Assembly: GCA_963790545.1 (NCBI GenBank)
Contig: CAWBPA010000017.1
Span: forward strand, 558,001 to 622,000
DNA length: 64,000 nt
Reading direction: 5' to 3'
From: DATBJG01 sp963790545
GTDB lineage: Bacteria; Acidobacteriota; Vicinamibacteria; Vicinamibacterales; JAMQPK01
Shown here: piece after piece, positions 26,666 through 34,640 of the stretch
How positions within the stretch are numbered: position 1 is the first letter of the stretch
How the letters are laid out: every line of letters starts with the position of its first letter
Program-made: the position numbers and the translations under genes
The notes under the pieces: generated by a model
Seen by the model: only the letters and a program-made list of their open reading frames with translations
Databases searched by the model: none
What the model was told of the DNA's origin: nothing

Positions 26666-29065
26666 GTGGCAAACCGCCTGCCCCTGACACCTGCTTCGGC
26701 GCTGCCCGCCATTCGATCGATTCCCTGGCATCGTCGGCTCGAGGCACGGGTCGTGGTGGGCATCAGTCTGGTGGCTGGCTTTTCGCTGGCCGCCGTGCTC
26801 TTCCTAACGGCGCGTGTCGTTCAAACCAATGCAGTGCTTCGCGCGGCCGACGACCTTCAGGCAGCCCGAACGGCCTTTTACAACCTTGTCGATGACCGCG
26901 TGGAGGTTGCAGCGTCCCAGATTCGCCTGATCACCGAGCTGCCAGTGTTCCGCGCGCACATGACGGACGTCCGCCTTGCCGCCGATGCGGCAACGCTTCA
27001 GGAAATGGCCGACGGCTATCGACGGGCGCTTGGTGCAAGCTTTCTACTCGTGACCGACGAGGCGGGCACGCGTATCGCGGGGCCTCCCTGGCCAACCGAT
27101 GCTTCATGGTCGTCAGAGCTGGCGCAGAGTATCGAGGTTGGCCGATCGGGTCGCTCTCGACGGGCCGTGGTTGCAATCGACCAGCAACTCAACATCGTCG
27201 TCACGGAGCCGGCCACGTTTGCCAGCGAGGTGCTTGGGACCGTCACCGTGGGATATCTGCTTGACGATGTGGTCGTCCGCGAGCTCGCTCGCACGACACG
27301 CTGTGAGGTCAGTTTGATTTGGAACGGGCGCATCAGCGGCAGCAGCCTCGACCAGCCGTTACGTGCGGCGCTGGCCGCGGCCCTGACAAGCGACGAGCTC
27401 CCGTTCGGTCGTGTCGGGCAACCACCCGCGCTTCGTCCCCTCGGCTCGATGCGATATGTGAGCGGCGCCTACCCGCTCGACACTGATACAGCGGGCGCGG
27501 CCGCCGGCACGCTGCTGCTGCTTCAGGACTGGCAGCCGACCCAGCGGTTCGTCGACGAGATTCAGTCGCGGGTCATCTGGCTCGGAAGCATTACCTTCCT
27601 GTTCGCTCTTGCGGGCGGTGTCGTGCTCAGCCGACGCGTGACCCAGCCGCTGCGTGAGGTGACGACGGTGGCCCAGGACATCGCGGCCGGCGACTGGGAC
27701 CGGCGCGTCCCGACGCGCGGGCACGACGAAGCGGCCGCCATGGCCACGGCCTTCAACGACATGACCGAAACGTTGACCCACTGGCATGCGGAGGCCCAAC
27801 ACCGCGAGAACCAGCTCCGGCAGTCGCAGAAGATGGACGCGATCGGACAACTCGCTGGCGGCATCGCGCACGACTTCAACAACATGCTGATGGCGATTCA
27901 CGGGTATGGCGAATTGCTGCTCAGGAGCTTCCCACCCGACGACCACCGGCGCGACGACGTGCAGCAAATACTGAGGACAACAAAAAGCGCGGGAGCCTTG
28001 ACGCGACAGCTCCTGGCGTTCAGCCGAAAGCAGATTCTCGCGCCAAAGGTCGTTCACCTCGGACACATCGTCACGGGCATGGAAAAGATGCTTCGTCGAT
28101 TGATCGACGAAGACATCGAACTGGACGTCCGTGTGGACGAGGCACTCTGGGTCGTCAAGGCGGATCCCGGGCAAATCGAACAGGTCGTCATGAACCTTGT
28201 GGTCAACGCCCGTGATGCAATGTCGAACGGTGGCCACCTGGCCATCGATGTGACGAACGTCACGCTCGAAACCGCCGATTCGAGCTATTCGCCTGCCATT
28301 GGCGCAGGTCGTTACGTCCGAATTACGGTCCGCGATACAGGCTGCGGCATCGATACCGAAACGCTCGCGCACATTTTCGAACCGTTCTTCACCACCAAAG
28401 AGGCGGGCCGCGGGACCGGCCTTGGTCTCGCGATGGTGTACGGCATCGTCCAGCAGAGCGGCGGGTCGATTGCAGTGGAGAGCGAGCCGAACCGGGGCAC
28501 CGAGTTTCGAATCGTCCTGCCCCGCGTCGAGCGCGAGATCGAGACGACGATTGAGGAACCTCTACCGAGTGTGCCGACGGGCACCGCCGAAACGGTCCTT
28601 CTCGTCGAAGACGACTCGCCCGTGCGGAAATTCGCCCGCGAAGTGCTCAGACGAGAAGGCTATGTGGTGATCGAAGCCGCGAGAGGTGATGAAGCGCTCG
28701 AGGTGGCGGTACGCACGACCGGTCCCATTCACCTGCTTCTCACCGACGTCGTGATGCCCGGAATGAATGGCCGTGCGTTGTGGGAAAAGCTGTCGGCCGG
28801 TCGAACGGAACTGCGCGTGATCTTCATGTCTGGCTACACCGACGACGCGGTCGTGCGTCGCGGCGTGGGTGACGACGGCCTACCGTTCCTCCAAAAACCG
28901 TTCACCTTTGCCGCGCTGGCGCATGAGGTGCGCCGCGTCCTCGGACGCGAAGGGACTCAGAGGCGGACCGGAGGAGTCGGCGAGTCCAAAGATCCCGCCT
29001 CTACGAATGTCGGGAACGTAACCCTCCTCTTGAAGAGGCTGGTCCTGGGACCCGCCGGCTTGTAG
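26666..29065 (+). CDS. Hybrid sensor histidine kinase/response regulator
   Basis: 799 residues from GTG 26666. TM1 VVGISLVAGFSLAAVLFL, a periplasmic sensor domain of about 270 residues, TM2 WLGSITFLFALAGGVVL, then HAMP (TQPLREVTTVAQDIAAGDWD). HisKA carries LAGGIAHDFNNMLMAIHGY, the orphan-kinase type H box. ATPase motifs: VVMNLVVNARDAMSNGG, RDTGCGID and GRGTGLGLAMVYGIVQQSGG. The C-terminal receiver has VLLVEDDSPV, LLTDVVMPGMNG and FLQKPFT. The last 35 residues (SKDPASTNVGNVTLLLKRL and after) are encoded by dispersed palindromes and overlap the opposite gene. The cupredoxin and barrel protein upstream suggest that it senses an envelope redox or metal state. Confidence 0.92.
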   Translation: MANRLPLTPASALPAIRSIPWHRRLEARVVVGISLVAGFSLAAVLFLTARVVQTNAVLRAADDLQAARTAFYNLVDDRVEVAASQIRLITELPVFRAHMTDVRLAADAATLQEMADGYRRALGASFLLVTDEAGTRIAGPPWPTDASWSSELAQSIEVGRSGRSRRAVVAIDQQLNIVVTEPATFASEVLGTVTVGYLLDDVVVRELARTTRCEVSLIWNGRISGSSLDQPLRAALAAALTSDELPFGRVGQPPALRPLGSMRYVSGAYPLDTDTAGAAAGTLLLLQDWQPTQRFVDEIQSRVIWLGSITFLFALAGGVVLSRRVTQPLREVTTVAQDIAAGDWDRRVPTRGHDEAAAMATAFNDMTETLTHWHAEAQHRENQLRQSQKMDAIGQLAGGIAHDFNNMLMAIHGYGELLLRSFPPDDHRRDDVQQILRTTKSAGALTRQLLAFSRKQILAPKVVHLGHIVTGMEKMLRRLIDEDIELDVRVDEALWVVKADPGQIEQVVMNLVVNARDAMSNGGHLAIDVTNVTLETADSSYSPAIGAGRYVRITVRDTGCGIDTETLAHIFEPFFTTKEAGRGTGLGLAMVYGIVQQSGGSIAVESEPNRGTEFRIVLPRVEREIETTIEEPLPSVPTGTAETVLLVEDDSPVRKFAREVLRREGYVVIEAARGDEALEVAVRTTGPIHLLLTDVVMPGMNGRALWEKLSAGRTELRVIFMSGYTDDAVVRRGVGDDGLPFLQKPFTFAALAHEVRRVLGREGTQRRTGGVGESKDPASTNVGNVTLLLKRLVLGPAGL

Positions 29066-29099
29066 AGTCAGGTCTTGAGACCCGCCGGCCTGCCACGGA
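28990..29099. repeat. Cluster of GGGTCTNNAGACCCGCC-type palindromes
   Basis: Several related half-sites (CTCTTGAAGAG, GGGACCCGCCGGC, GGTCTTGAGACCCGCCGG) lie in tandem here. Both the hybrid kinase (plus strand) and the TSUP transporter (minus strand) end within the block, so each has a repeat-encoded C-terminal tail. Confidence 0.75.
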
Positions 29100-29966
29100 G
29101 TACTGCCCCGCATTGACGACGCGGCTGCCCGGACCATGTTGTGAAAAGAAGCGGTACAGGAGCCACGTGTCGAGGATGCCCACCACGACGAGAACCAGGT
29201 AGGCAGCAGCGCTTTCCACCAGTCGCAGCTCACCGAGAAGCCGGGAGATCCCGAAGGCCACCACGTAGGCATCGAAGCTCATGCAGACGCGCCGGAACGT
29301 TTCGACGCGCACGCGCTGAATGACGAATGCGCCAATAGGGACGCCGAGCAGGATGCTCGGGACGATCCAGGGGATGAGCTGCATGCTCGTCGTGGTGAAC
29401 AGGCCGACGTACGCGTAGGCAACCGCCGTCATCGTCGACTCGGCCAGACGCACGACTCCCAGTGCGGCGCGGAAGTCGCGCTTCGCATATCCCTGGTTGT
29501 TGAGCATGACGGCAAGCGGCGGACCTGAAATCGTCGTCACCGAGTACAGGACGCCGACCCCGGCGCCGAAGACCGCGCCAACCGATCGCTCCGACCGAAT
29601 GGGCCTCCGATACCCCGCAGCTTGCACGAGAATCAGCGGAAGCAATACGACAAACGTCGCAAACCGGAGATAGCCAGGGTTCAGCTGGGACACGATGGCC
29701 GTGCCAAGCACGACCCCCGGCGCGAGGCCAATGACAATCGGCACCACGCGACGCCAGACGTTGGACAGCGCGTCGCGGTTGTTCCATAACACATACGCGT
29801 TCAGCACCACCTCAATCAGCACGAGGGCTGGATTGAGCACGCGGTTGGCAAGGAACAACAACGCGATCGGAACGGTGATCGATGAGAACCCGTAGCCGAG
29901 CGCGCCATTGACGATTGCGGCCACGAAGGTGATGGTGACGAGCGTGGCTGCCTGGGGATCAATCAT
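29001..29966 (-). CDS. TSUP (TauE/SafE) family permease
   Basis: Inner-membrane exporter-type protein with about eight helices (FVAAIVNGALGYGFSSITVP, VVPIVIGLAPGVVLGTAIV, ATFVVLLPLILVQAAGY, LIPWIVPSILLGVPIGAFVI, AYLVLVVVGILDTWLLY). Two-fold sequence similarity and the motifs GYGFSSITVP and SGPPLAVMLNNQGY are typical of TSUP. Family members export sulfite, organosulfonates or other anions; the substrate here is unknown. The last 35 or so residues (RRVSRPDSTSRRVPGPASS) are repeat-encoded and overlap the kinase tail, so the natural end may be near FFSQHGPGSRVV. The Rrf2 regulator lies upstream on the same strand. Confidence 0.88.
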   Translation of the reverse strand: MIDPQAATLVTITFVAAIVNGALGYGFSSITVPIALLFLANRVLNPALVLIEVVLNAYVLWNNRDALSNVWRRVVPIVIGLAPGVVLGTAIVSQLNPGYLRFATFVVLLPLILVQAAGYRRPIRSERSVGAVFGAGVGVLYSVTTISGPPLAVMLNNQGYAKRDFRAALGVVRLAESTMTAVAYAYVGLFTTTSMQLIPWIVPSILLGVPIGAFVIQRVRVETFRRVCMSFDAYVVAFGISRLLGELRLVESAAAYLVLVVVGILDTWLLYRFFSQHGPGSRVVNAGQYSVAGRRVSRPDSTSRRVPGPASSRGGLRSRHS

Positions 29967-30035
29967 GAAACCCTACGCCTCAGCAAACCGAAACCACTGT
30001 CGTGTGCACCTTGACCATGATCGAGGCTGGACCGG

Positions 30036-30491
30036 TCAACGTCCACGACTGCGACCTGTTCGACGGTGCAGCCGCGCTACTTGTGCGTTCACGTCCGCGA
30101 GCGTTTTGTGATCGAGAATTCGCGCCGTGGCATCACGCACCTGCTTCATCGCAATCCGCACGCCGCACGTCTCCTCGTCGACACACTCGTCACATTTCAT
30201 GTACGCGGTCTGGCTGACGCACGAGACCGCTGCAAGCGGCCCCTCCAGCACGCGAATCACCTCGCCAAATGCGATCTCGGCGGGGCGTCGGCGCAGGAAA
30301 TACCCGCCGCCCCTCCCCTTCTTGCTTTCGACGATCCCGTGACGCTTGAGCTCGAGGAGAATCGCCTCCAGAAACTTCCTCGGAATCGCTTCCCGCTCGG
30401 CAATCTCTGAAACGAGCACGGGGCCGCGACCAGCCTCGCGCCCCAACACCAATAGCGCCTTCAAACCGTACTTGGACTTCTTCGAAAGCAC
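30036..30491 (-). CDS. Rrf2-family transcriptional regulator with Cys cluster
   Basis: 151 residues. The N-terminal winged helix is typical of Rrf2 proteins: SKKSKYGLKALLVLGREAG, IAEREAIPRKFLEAILLELK, GIVESKKGRGGGYFLRRRP. The region after residue 88 has Cys at VSCVSQ, KCDECVDEETCGV, a spacing compatible with an Fe-S cluster or thiol sensor as in IscR/NsrR-like proteins. It lies upstream of the TSUP permease, which may be its target, and downstream of genes transcribed with the oxidoreductase cluster. The physiological signal is not known. Confidence 0.9.
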   Translation of the reverse strand: MLSKKSKYGLKALLVLGREAGRGPVLVSEIAEREAIPRKFLEAILLELKRHGIVESKKGRGGGYFLRRRPAEIAFGEVIRVLEGPLAAVSCVSQTAYMKCDECVDEETCGVRIAMKQVRDATARILDHKTLADVNAQVARLHRRTGRSRGR

Positions 30492-30539
30492 CTCTGATTA
30501 GTCTACTAGACCGATAGGGTAAGTGCAATGGGAGGGTAA

Positions 30540-30616
30540 GGTCAAAGGTCAAAGGTTAAAGGTCAAGTTCAGTCTTTCTTCCTACCTTTGCCTTTGACCT
30601 TTGACCTTTGACCTTT
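30540..30616. repeat. Heptamer repeat (GGTCAAA/TTTGACC) in inverted arrangement
   Basis: Three to four GGTCAAA units (30540-30565) face TTTGACC units (30593-30615), allowing a long stem. It sits between the Rrf2 gene and the 105-residue protein. Related heptamer arrays occur at 33270, 40029 and 40956. Confidence 0.85.
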
Positions 30617-30619
30617 TGG

Positions 30620-30937
30620 TCAGTCTTCCAGGTCTTGGCGGAATACGGGCTGGGAGGGATCCAGCGTGCCATCAACGATGGCCAGTAGCAGACGTTCGTA
30701 CACCTGCGTCGCCTCCGGCAGCGAGGGGTATCCGTGCTCGCGCTGAATTCCGCCGCCGGCAGAATACACGAGCGTGAAATACCGACCGGACGAATACTGA
30801 AGCTCGAGCCACTCGCTCGGCCTGTCAGGATCGCCCTTCTGCCCGAGCAGATCCATCAGCGCGACCGACCAGTCGCGCCCTTTGGGATCGGTCACGACCT
30901 GACGCTCGACGAACTGCCAATCGTTGATATTCCACAT
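30620..30937 (-). CDS. Conserved small protein of unknown function
   Basis: 105 residues with well-ordered sequence: WNINDWQFVERQVVTDPKG, RDWSVALMDLLGQKGDPDRP, WLELQYSSGRYFTLVYSAGG and a C-terminal helix ATQVYERLLLAIVDG. It looks like a small alpha+beta cytoplasmic domain. No family is recognised. It is separated from its neighbours on both sides by dispersed repeats. Confidence 0.7.
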   Translation of the reverse strand: MWNINDWQFVERQVVTDPKGRDWSVALMDLLGQKGDPDRPSEWLELQYSSGRYFTLVYSAGGGIQREHGYPSLPEATQVYERLLLAIVDGTLDPSQPVFRQDLED

Positions 30938-30946
30938 TTATTGATC

Positions 30947-31124
30947 CGCGTGGGGCCCCACCCCCACGCGCTGCCGTCGCCCTTCGACACGGCTCAGGGC
31001 GACCCTGAGCTTCGTCGAAGGGTCGCTTACGCTCCGGATCTTGCACCGAACGCTCGTTCCGCTGAGTCAACAGTCGCGAAGGCGGCACTCCCAACGCGCT
31101 GCCGGCGGGTCTAAAGACCCGCCG
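30947..31124. repeat. GC-rich block repeat, copy near the oxidoreductase cluster (1)
   Basis: Starts with CGCGTGGGGCCCCACCCCCA, whose ends pair as CGCGTGGGG/CCCCACGCG. It continues with a CCCTTCGAC...GTCGAAGGG hairpin and GGTCGCTTACGCTCCGGATC. At 31103-31124 comes a CGGCGGGTCTAAAGACCCGC palindrome. Related blocks lie at 33061, 34553 and 37276. Confidence 0.85.
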
Positions 31125-31168
31125 ACACTAAACCGCGCTCAATCGCCGCGGGGCGAGGCATGGCGCTC

Positions 31169-31570
31169 TCACGAATCGACTGTTGACGGTCGATCGTCGA
31201 CCGGTAACTTCGGGGTCAACAGCTGATCGAGCGCTCTGGCAACCTGCGATCCGGTGAAGGGTTTTGGAACGAGCAGCACCTGCTGCGCCTGCCGCACGCG
31301 GAGGCTGGCATCGGCTTCCTCCGGCGTATCGCTGATGATGACGACCGGCAGGTTGGCGTGAGCCGGGTGGTCGCGGATCGTATCGAAGAGCGACTCGCTC
31401 ATGTCGTAAACGGAACAGTCGAGCACGGCCGCATCGGCTTGATTCTGGACGATGAGCTCGTTGATGAACGCCGTGTAGCCTTCGGCCACGACGTCGTAGC
31501 CGCGATCGCGAAGCGCAAACGTCAACAGCTCGGCAATTTCAGGCGTGTCGTCGATGAGCAGAATCTTCAA
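31169..31570 (-). CDS. Single-domain response regulator
   Basis: About 133 residues from TTG 31570, which overlaps the upstream stop (TTGA). Receiver motifs: KILLIDDTPEIAELLTFAL, acceptor Asp in AAVLDCSVYDMS, Ser in VVIISDTPEEA and Lys in LLVPKPFTG. The acceptor region is atypical (DCSVYDM in place of DxxMP). A longer frame would add 19 residues. The tail PKLPVDDRPSTVDS is encoded by a short GTCGAC/TGTTGAC repeat. It is co-translated with the next gene upstream. Confidence 0.82.
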   Translation of the reverse strand: MKILLIDDTPEIAELLTFALRDRGYDVVAEGYTAFINELIVQNQADAAVLDCSVYDMSESLFDTIRDHPAHANLPVVIISDTPEEADASLRVRQAQQVLLVPKPFTGSQVARALDQLLTPKLPVDDRPSTVDS

Positions 31571-31926
31571 GGGGCTTTCGGCTTTCGTGGCTTCGGACCG
31601 GACGCAGGCTCGAGGTCGAGCACCCACACTCGTCCACCAGCTATGTAGAACGCCCGGGTATCAGACTCCATCATCGCGCCCCAGGCTTCCAGCGTGCGCA
31701 TGGCAAACGTGTAGCCCTCGAAGTTCTCGCGCGCGTTGTTGAGCACCTCGTTCGTGTGCCAGTTGTCGGTCAGAAGCGCGTCACCGCCGTGCACGCGCAC
31801 GACCGTGACGAAGCGATCGTGCGCCGCCTCCGGGCGAACCTCACGACTCGACGCACGTTTCTTGCCCTCGACGACAACATAGCTGTCCTGGGCCGGACCT
31901 GCCGATGCTTTGGATTGTTCGGACAT
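31567..31926 (-). CDS. Small protein of unknown function
   Basis: 119 residues. Ordered part: EAAHDRFVTVVRVHGGDALL, NEVLNNARENFEGYTFAMRT and DTRAFYIAGGRVWVLDLEP. The terminal region is Pro/Lys-rich. No family is recognised. The stop overlaps the start of the receiver protein, which suggests a joint role. Upstream the gap to porB (31928-31965) holds a short TTTTCAG repeat. Confidence 0.65.
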   Translation of the reverse strand: MSEQSKASAGPAQDSYVVVEGKKRASSREVRPEAAHDRFVTVVRVHGGDALLTDNWHTNEVLNNARENFEGYTFAMRTLEAWGAMMESDTRAFYIAGGRVWVLDLEPASGPKPRKPKAP

Positions 31927-31973
31927 GTTTGAGTTTTCAGTTCTCAGTTTTCAGTTTCTCAGTTTCACATTTT

Positions 31974-33038
31974 CTACACCGTATGCGCCACCGCAGCCGC
32001 CTGTTCCGCCGACGCCATATCGACGAGCGTCTTCGGATCGGCCGCGCGAACCAGTGCATCGGGCAGCGCGACGCCCATCATGCCCCATTGTTGGTTGGCA
32101 AACTTCTGCAACGTCGCAATGTGCTCGGCATGGAGATGACCGAACCGCCCTTGCAACTTCAAATACTCCGAAACGGGGCGCATGGTCTGCGGGCGGAAGG
32201 TGTAGTCGTACGCGCGCTTTTCGGGATCCCATTCCCAGATCGGATAGAGCCCGCACTCGACAACCAGCCGACCGAGATCGATCGACCGCGGGGTTTCGTA
32301 CACAAAGCCCTTCTGACAGGGCGTGTAGACCATCAGGAACGAAGCGCCTTTTTGGTTGAGCCCTTTGCGCACCTTGTTCATGAGATCGATCGGATACCCC
32401 ACGCTTGCCGTTGCCACATAGCAGTGCGGGTGACCGGCCGCCATCATGCGCGCCAGGTCTTTCGGAAACAGCTTCTTGGCCTCCGGAATCATTGGCCCGG
32501 GCGGCGAGAATGTCGTCATGCCGCCGTACGGCGTGCGGGACGACGCCTGAATGCCCGTGTTCGCGTATTGTTCGTTGTCGTAGCAGATGATCAGGCAGTC
32601 GTGATTGCGATACAGCGCTCCCGAGATTGAGGCCAGTCCGATGTCGGATGCACTGCCGTCACCGGCCTCGCAGATGATGTTCGGAAACGCGCCCGACCAC
32701 TTCCCTTTTCGAATCAGGGCCTCGTACGCGGCGGCGACACCTGCGGTGAAGCTGCCGGCGCTGCCAATCTGGGTGTGCGCCCAGGGCACATTGTAAGGAG
32801 TGCACAGATACGAGCTGTTGGCCACGTACATGCAGCCGGTGGGCCCCACAAGAATGGAGTTGTCGCCCGCGGCCTTGCTCGTCATCCGGTACTGAATGGA
32901 CGGACCGCAGCCGGCGCACGTGCGGTGGCCAGGAACGAACGGCTCGGTCTGCGGCAGATCCGGATTGTAAAAACGCGCCCCCTGGTTCGGACTGCCGAGA
33001 AGCGGCAGCATCTGCCGCTGGATTTCAATGGCTGGCAT
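31974..33038 (-). CDS. porB: 2-oxoacid:ferredoxin oxidoreductase, beta subunit
   Basis: TPP-binding subunit, 354 residues. Near the N-terminus RTCAGCGPSIQYRMTSKAAG carries Cys pairs for a cluster or TPP site. TPP/Mg motifs: ICEAGDGSASDIGLASISGA and ICYDNEQYANTGIQASS (the GDG...N pair). The segment VGPTGCMYVANSSYLCTPYN is family-typical, as is SRTPYGGMTTFSPPG. It forms the catalytic core with PorA and PorG, oxidising a 2-oxoacid and CoA to acyl-CoA and CO2 with ferredoxin. Pyruvate is the likely substrate, but other 2-oxoacids are possible. It is separated from porA by repeats only. Confidence 0.92.
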   Translation of the reverse strand: MPAIEIQRQMLPLLGSPNQGARFYNPDLPQTEPFVPGHRTCAGCGPSIQYRMTSKAAGDNSILVGPTGCMYVANSSYLCTPYNVPWAHTQIGSAGSFTAGVAAAYEALIRKGKWSGAFPNIICEAGDGSASDIGLASISGALYRNHDCLIICYDNEQYANTGIQASSRTPYGGMTTFSPPGPMIPEAKKLFPKDLARMMAAGHPHCYVATASVGYPIDLMNKVRKGLNQKGASFLMVYTPCQKGFVYETPRSIDLGRLVVECGLYPIWEWDPEKRAYDYTFRPQTMRPVSEYLKLQGRFGHLHAEHIATLQKFANQQWGMMGVALPDALVRAADPKTLVDMASAEQAAAVAHTV

Positions 33039-33060
33039 GGATGATCTCCATTTATTAGTT

Positions 33061-33212
33061 CGCGTGGGGCCCCCCGCCTACGCTCTTCGAGCTCCGGCGA
33101 GGCTCGCCGTAGCCTTGGCGAAGGCGGCACCCCCACGCGTTGCCGTCGTCCTTCGACTCCGCTCAGGACGACCCTGAGCCTGTCGAAGGGTCGCTTACGC
33201 TCCGGATCTTGC
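33061..33212. repeat. GC-rich block repeat (2)
   Basis: Between porB and porA. It opens with CGCGTGGGGCCCCCCGCCTA, contains GCCGTAGCCTTGGCGAAGG, then the CCTTCGAC...GTCGAAGG hairpin, and ends with GGTCGCTTACGCTCCGGATC, as in the copy at 30947. Confidence 0.85.
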
Positions 33213-33269
33213 TTCCACCGCCGATCCACTTCGTGACTTGCTGAACCGACAGGCCACTAGTCAGTAATT

Positions 33270-33312
33270 CAACCTTTGACCTTTGACCTTTGACCTTTGA
33301 CCTTTGACCTTT
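33270..33312. repeat. Heptamer array (TTTGACC)n
   Basis: About five to six uninterrupted TTTGACC units immediately downstream of porA on its coding strand. The porA stop codon lies at the border of the array. Confidence 0.88.
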
Positions 33313-34519
33313 ACTCCTCAAACCCCACCCAATGGGTACGCTTCTCGATCGTGCCGCGCTTTTGCGCTTCCAGCATCTTCTGCGTCATCCAATAGAATTC
33401 CTTCAGCACGATCGCTTCGCCCCCCATCCCGGCCATGAACGACATGACCAGCGGTCGATGGGCGCTCTCGTAAAGCGCCGCGCAGGCTTCAGCATAAAGC
33501 ACCCCGCCGCTGCTGACGCTGCCGAGCCCCATGTTGGTCTCAACCACACCCACAACCTTGAACCGGCCGAGGACATCGCGCAGGCGATCGGTCGGGTAAG
33601 GCCGAATCGTCCGCAGTCGTACCAGACCCACCTTCGCACCGCGCTCACGCATGTGCCGTACGGCGTAGCGCGCTGTCACGCCGTGGCCGCCCTGCAGGAA
33701 GAACACGACCTCAGCGCCGTCGGTCATGAACTCCTCGATCCAGGGATCGTACCGGCGGCCGAAGATCCTGGCAAACTCGTCGTGAACCTGCTCGATGACG
33801 GGCACCGACCCTTCCATCGCGCGGGCGCGCTCCAATTGGAGCGGCGGACCCTGCTCGGGCATGATCTGCGGCCCGTGCGACACCGGATGACGCGGATCAA
33901 GCGGGTATGGATGCTTGTAGGGCGGCAGGAACTCCTTGACCTGACCTGGATCGGGCAGCTCGACGTCGCTCGTGATATGCGACACGAAGAATCCATCCTG
34001 ACAGACCATTTGAGGCAACAACACCCGCGGGTCTTCGCCAATGCGATACGCCATCAGATGATTGTCGAACGCCTCCTGCGCGTTGCAGGACCAACCCATC
34101 AGCCACCCCATATCCCGCGTGGACAGCGCATCCGTATGCTCCGAGCCGAAATCTCCCGGAGGATCGAGCGTCCGGTCGGCAATCATCATCTGAACGGGCA
34201 TCCGGCTTCCCGAAATCGGCGAATACAACTCGTAGGCAAACTGCACCCCGACGCCTGAGCTGCCGGTAAACACGCGTGCCCCACTCGACGAGGCGCCATG
34301 GGCAATGCTCAGCTGTGAGTGCTCGCTATCGGCCACGATGTACTCGGCGTCGAGCTCACCGTTGGCCACCATCTGCGCGAGCGCCATCATCGTGGCGGTG
34401 TAGGGACGAATCGGATACGCCGTAATGACGTCGACGTCCGCATACTTGGCCGCCTGCGCGGCTGCGACGCACCCGTTGATCCGTACCGTTTTCTTTTTCT
34501 TCTCAACCACAGTGGCCAT
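33311..34519 (-). CDS. porA: 2-oxoacid:ferredoxin oxidoreductase, alpha subunit
   Basis: 402 residues from ATG 34519 (MATVVEKKKKTVRINGCVAA). Pyrimidine-binding domain motif: DVITAYPIRPYTATMMALAQ, here shown to 20 residues. EYIVADSEHSQLSIAHGASS and RVFTGSSGVGVQFAYELY are family-typical; IADRTLDPPGDFGSEHTDAL also. The C-terminal domain has VVGVVETNMGLGSVSSGGVL. It pairs with PorB to form the TPP active site. It lies in one minus-strand cluster: porG, the GltD-like fusion, porA, porB. The longer open frame beyond 34519 is repeat sequence and not coding. Confidence 0.92.
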   Translation of the reverse strand: MATVVEKKKKTVRINGCVAAAQAAKYADVDVITAYPIRPYTATMMALAQMVANGELDAEYIVADSEHSQLSIAHGASSSGARVFTGSSGVGVQFAYELYSPISGSRMPVQMMIADRTLDPPGDFGSEHTDALSTRDMGWLMGWSCNAQEAFDNHLMAYRIGEDPRVLLPQMVCQDGFFVSHITSDVELPDPGQVKEFLPPYKHPYPLDPRHPVSHGPQIMPEQGPPLQLERARAMEGSVPVIEQVHDEFARIFGRRYDPWIEEFMTDGAEVVFFLQGGHGVTARYAVRHMRERGAKVGLVRLRTIRPYPTDRLRDVLGRFKVVGVVETNMGLGSVSSGGVLYAEACAALYESAHRPLVMSFMAGMGGEAIVLKEFYWMTQKMLEAQKRGTIEKRTHWVGFEE

Positions 34520-34552
34520 GGGCTCACTCCGTTCGCGGTCTGCTTTTCTTAG

Positions 34553-34640
34553 TGCTCGCGGGGCCCCACCCCCGCTCGCTCGCGCTCGGCGACGCGGCTT
34601 CGCCGCGCTTCCCTCCGGCGCCTCGCGCGGGCCGCAGGCG
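34553..34640. repeat. GC-rich block repeat (3)
   Basis: Between porA and the GltD-like gene. It contains CGCGGGGCCCCACCCCCGCT and then GGCGACGCGGCTTCGCCGCG, related to but shorter than the blocks at 30947 and 33061. Confidence 0.8.
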
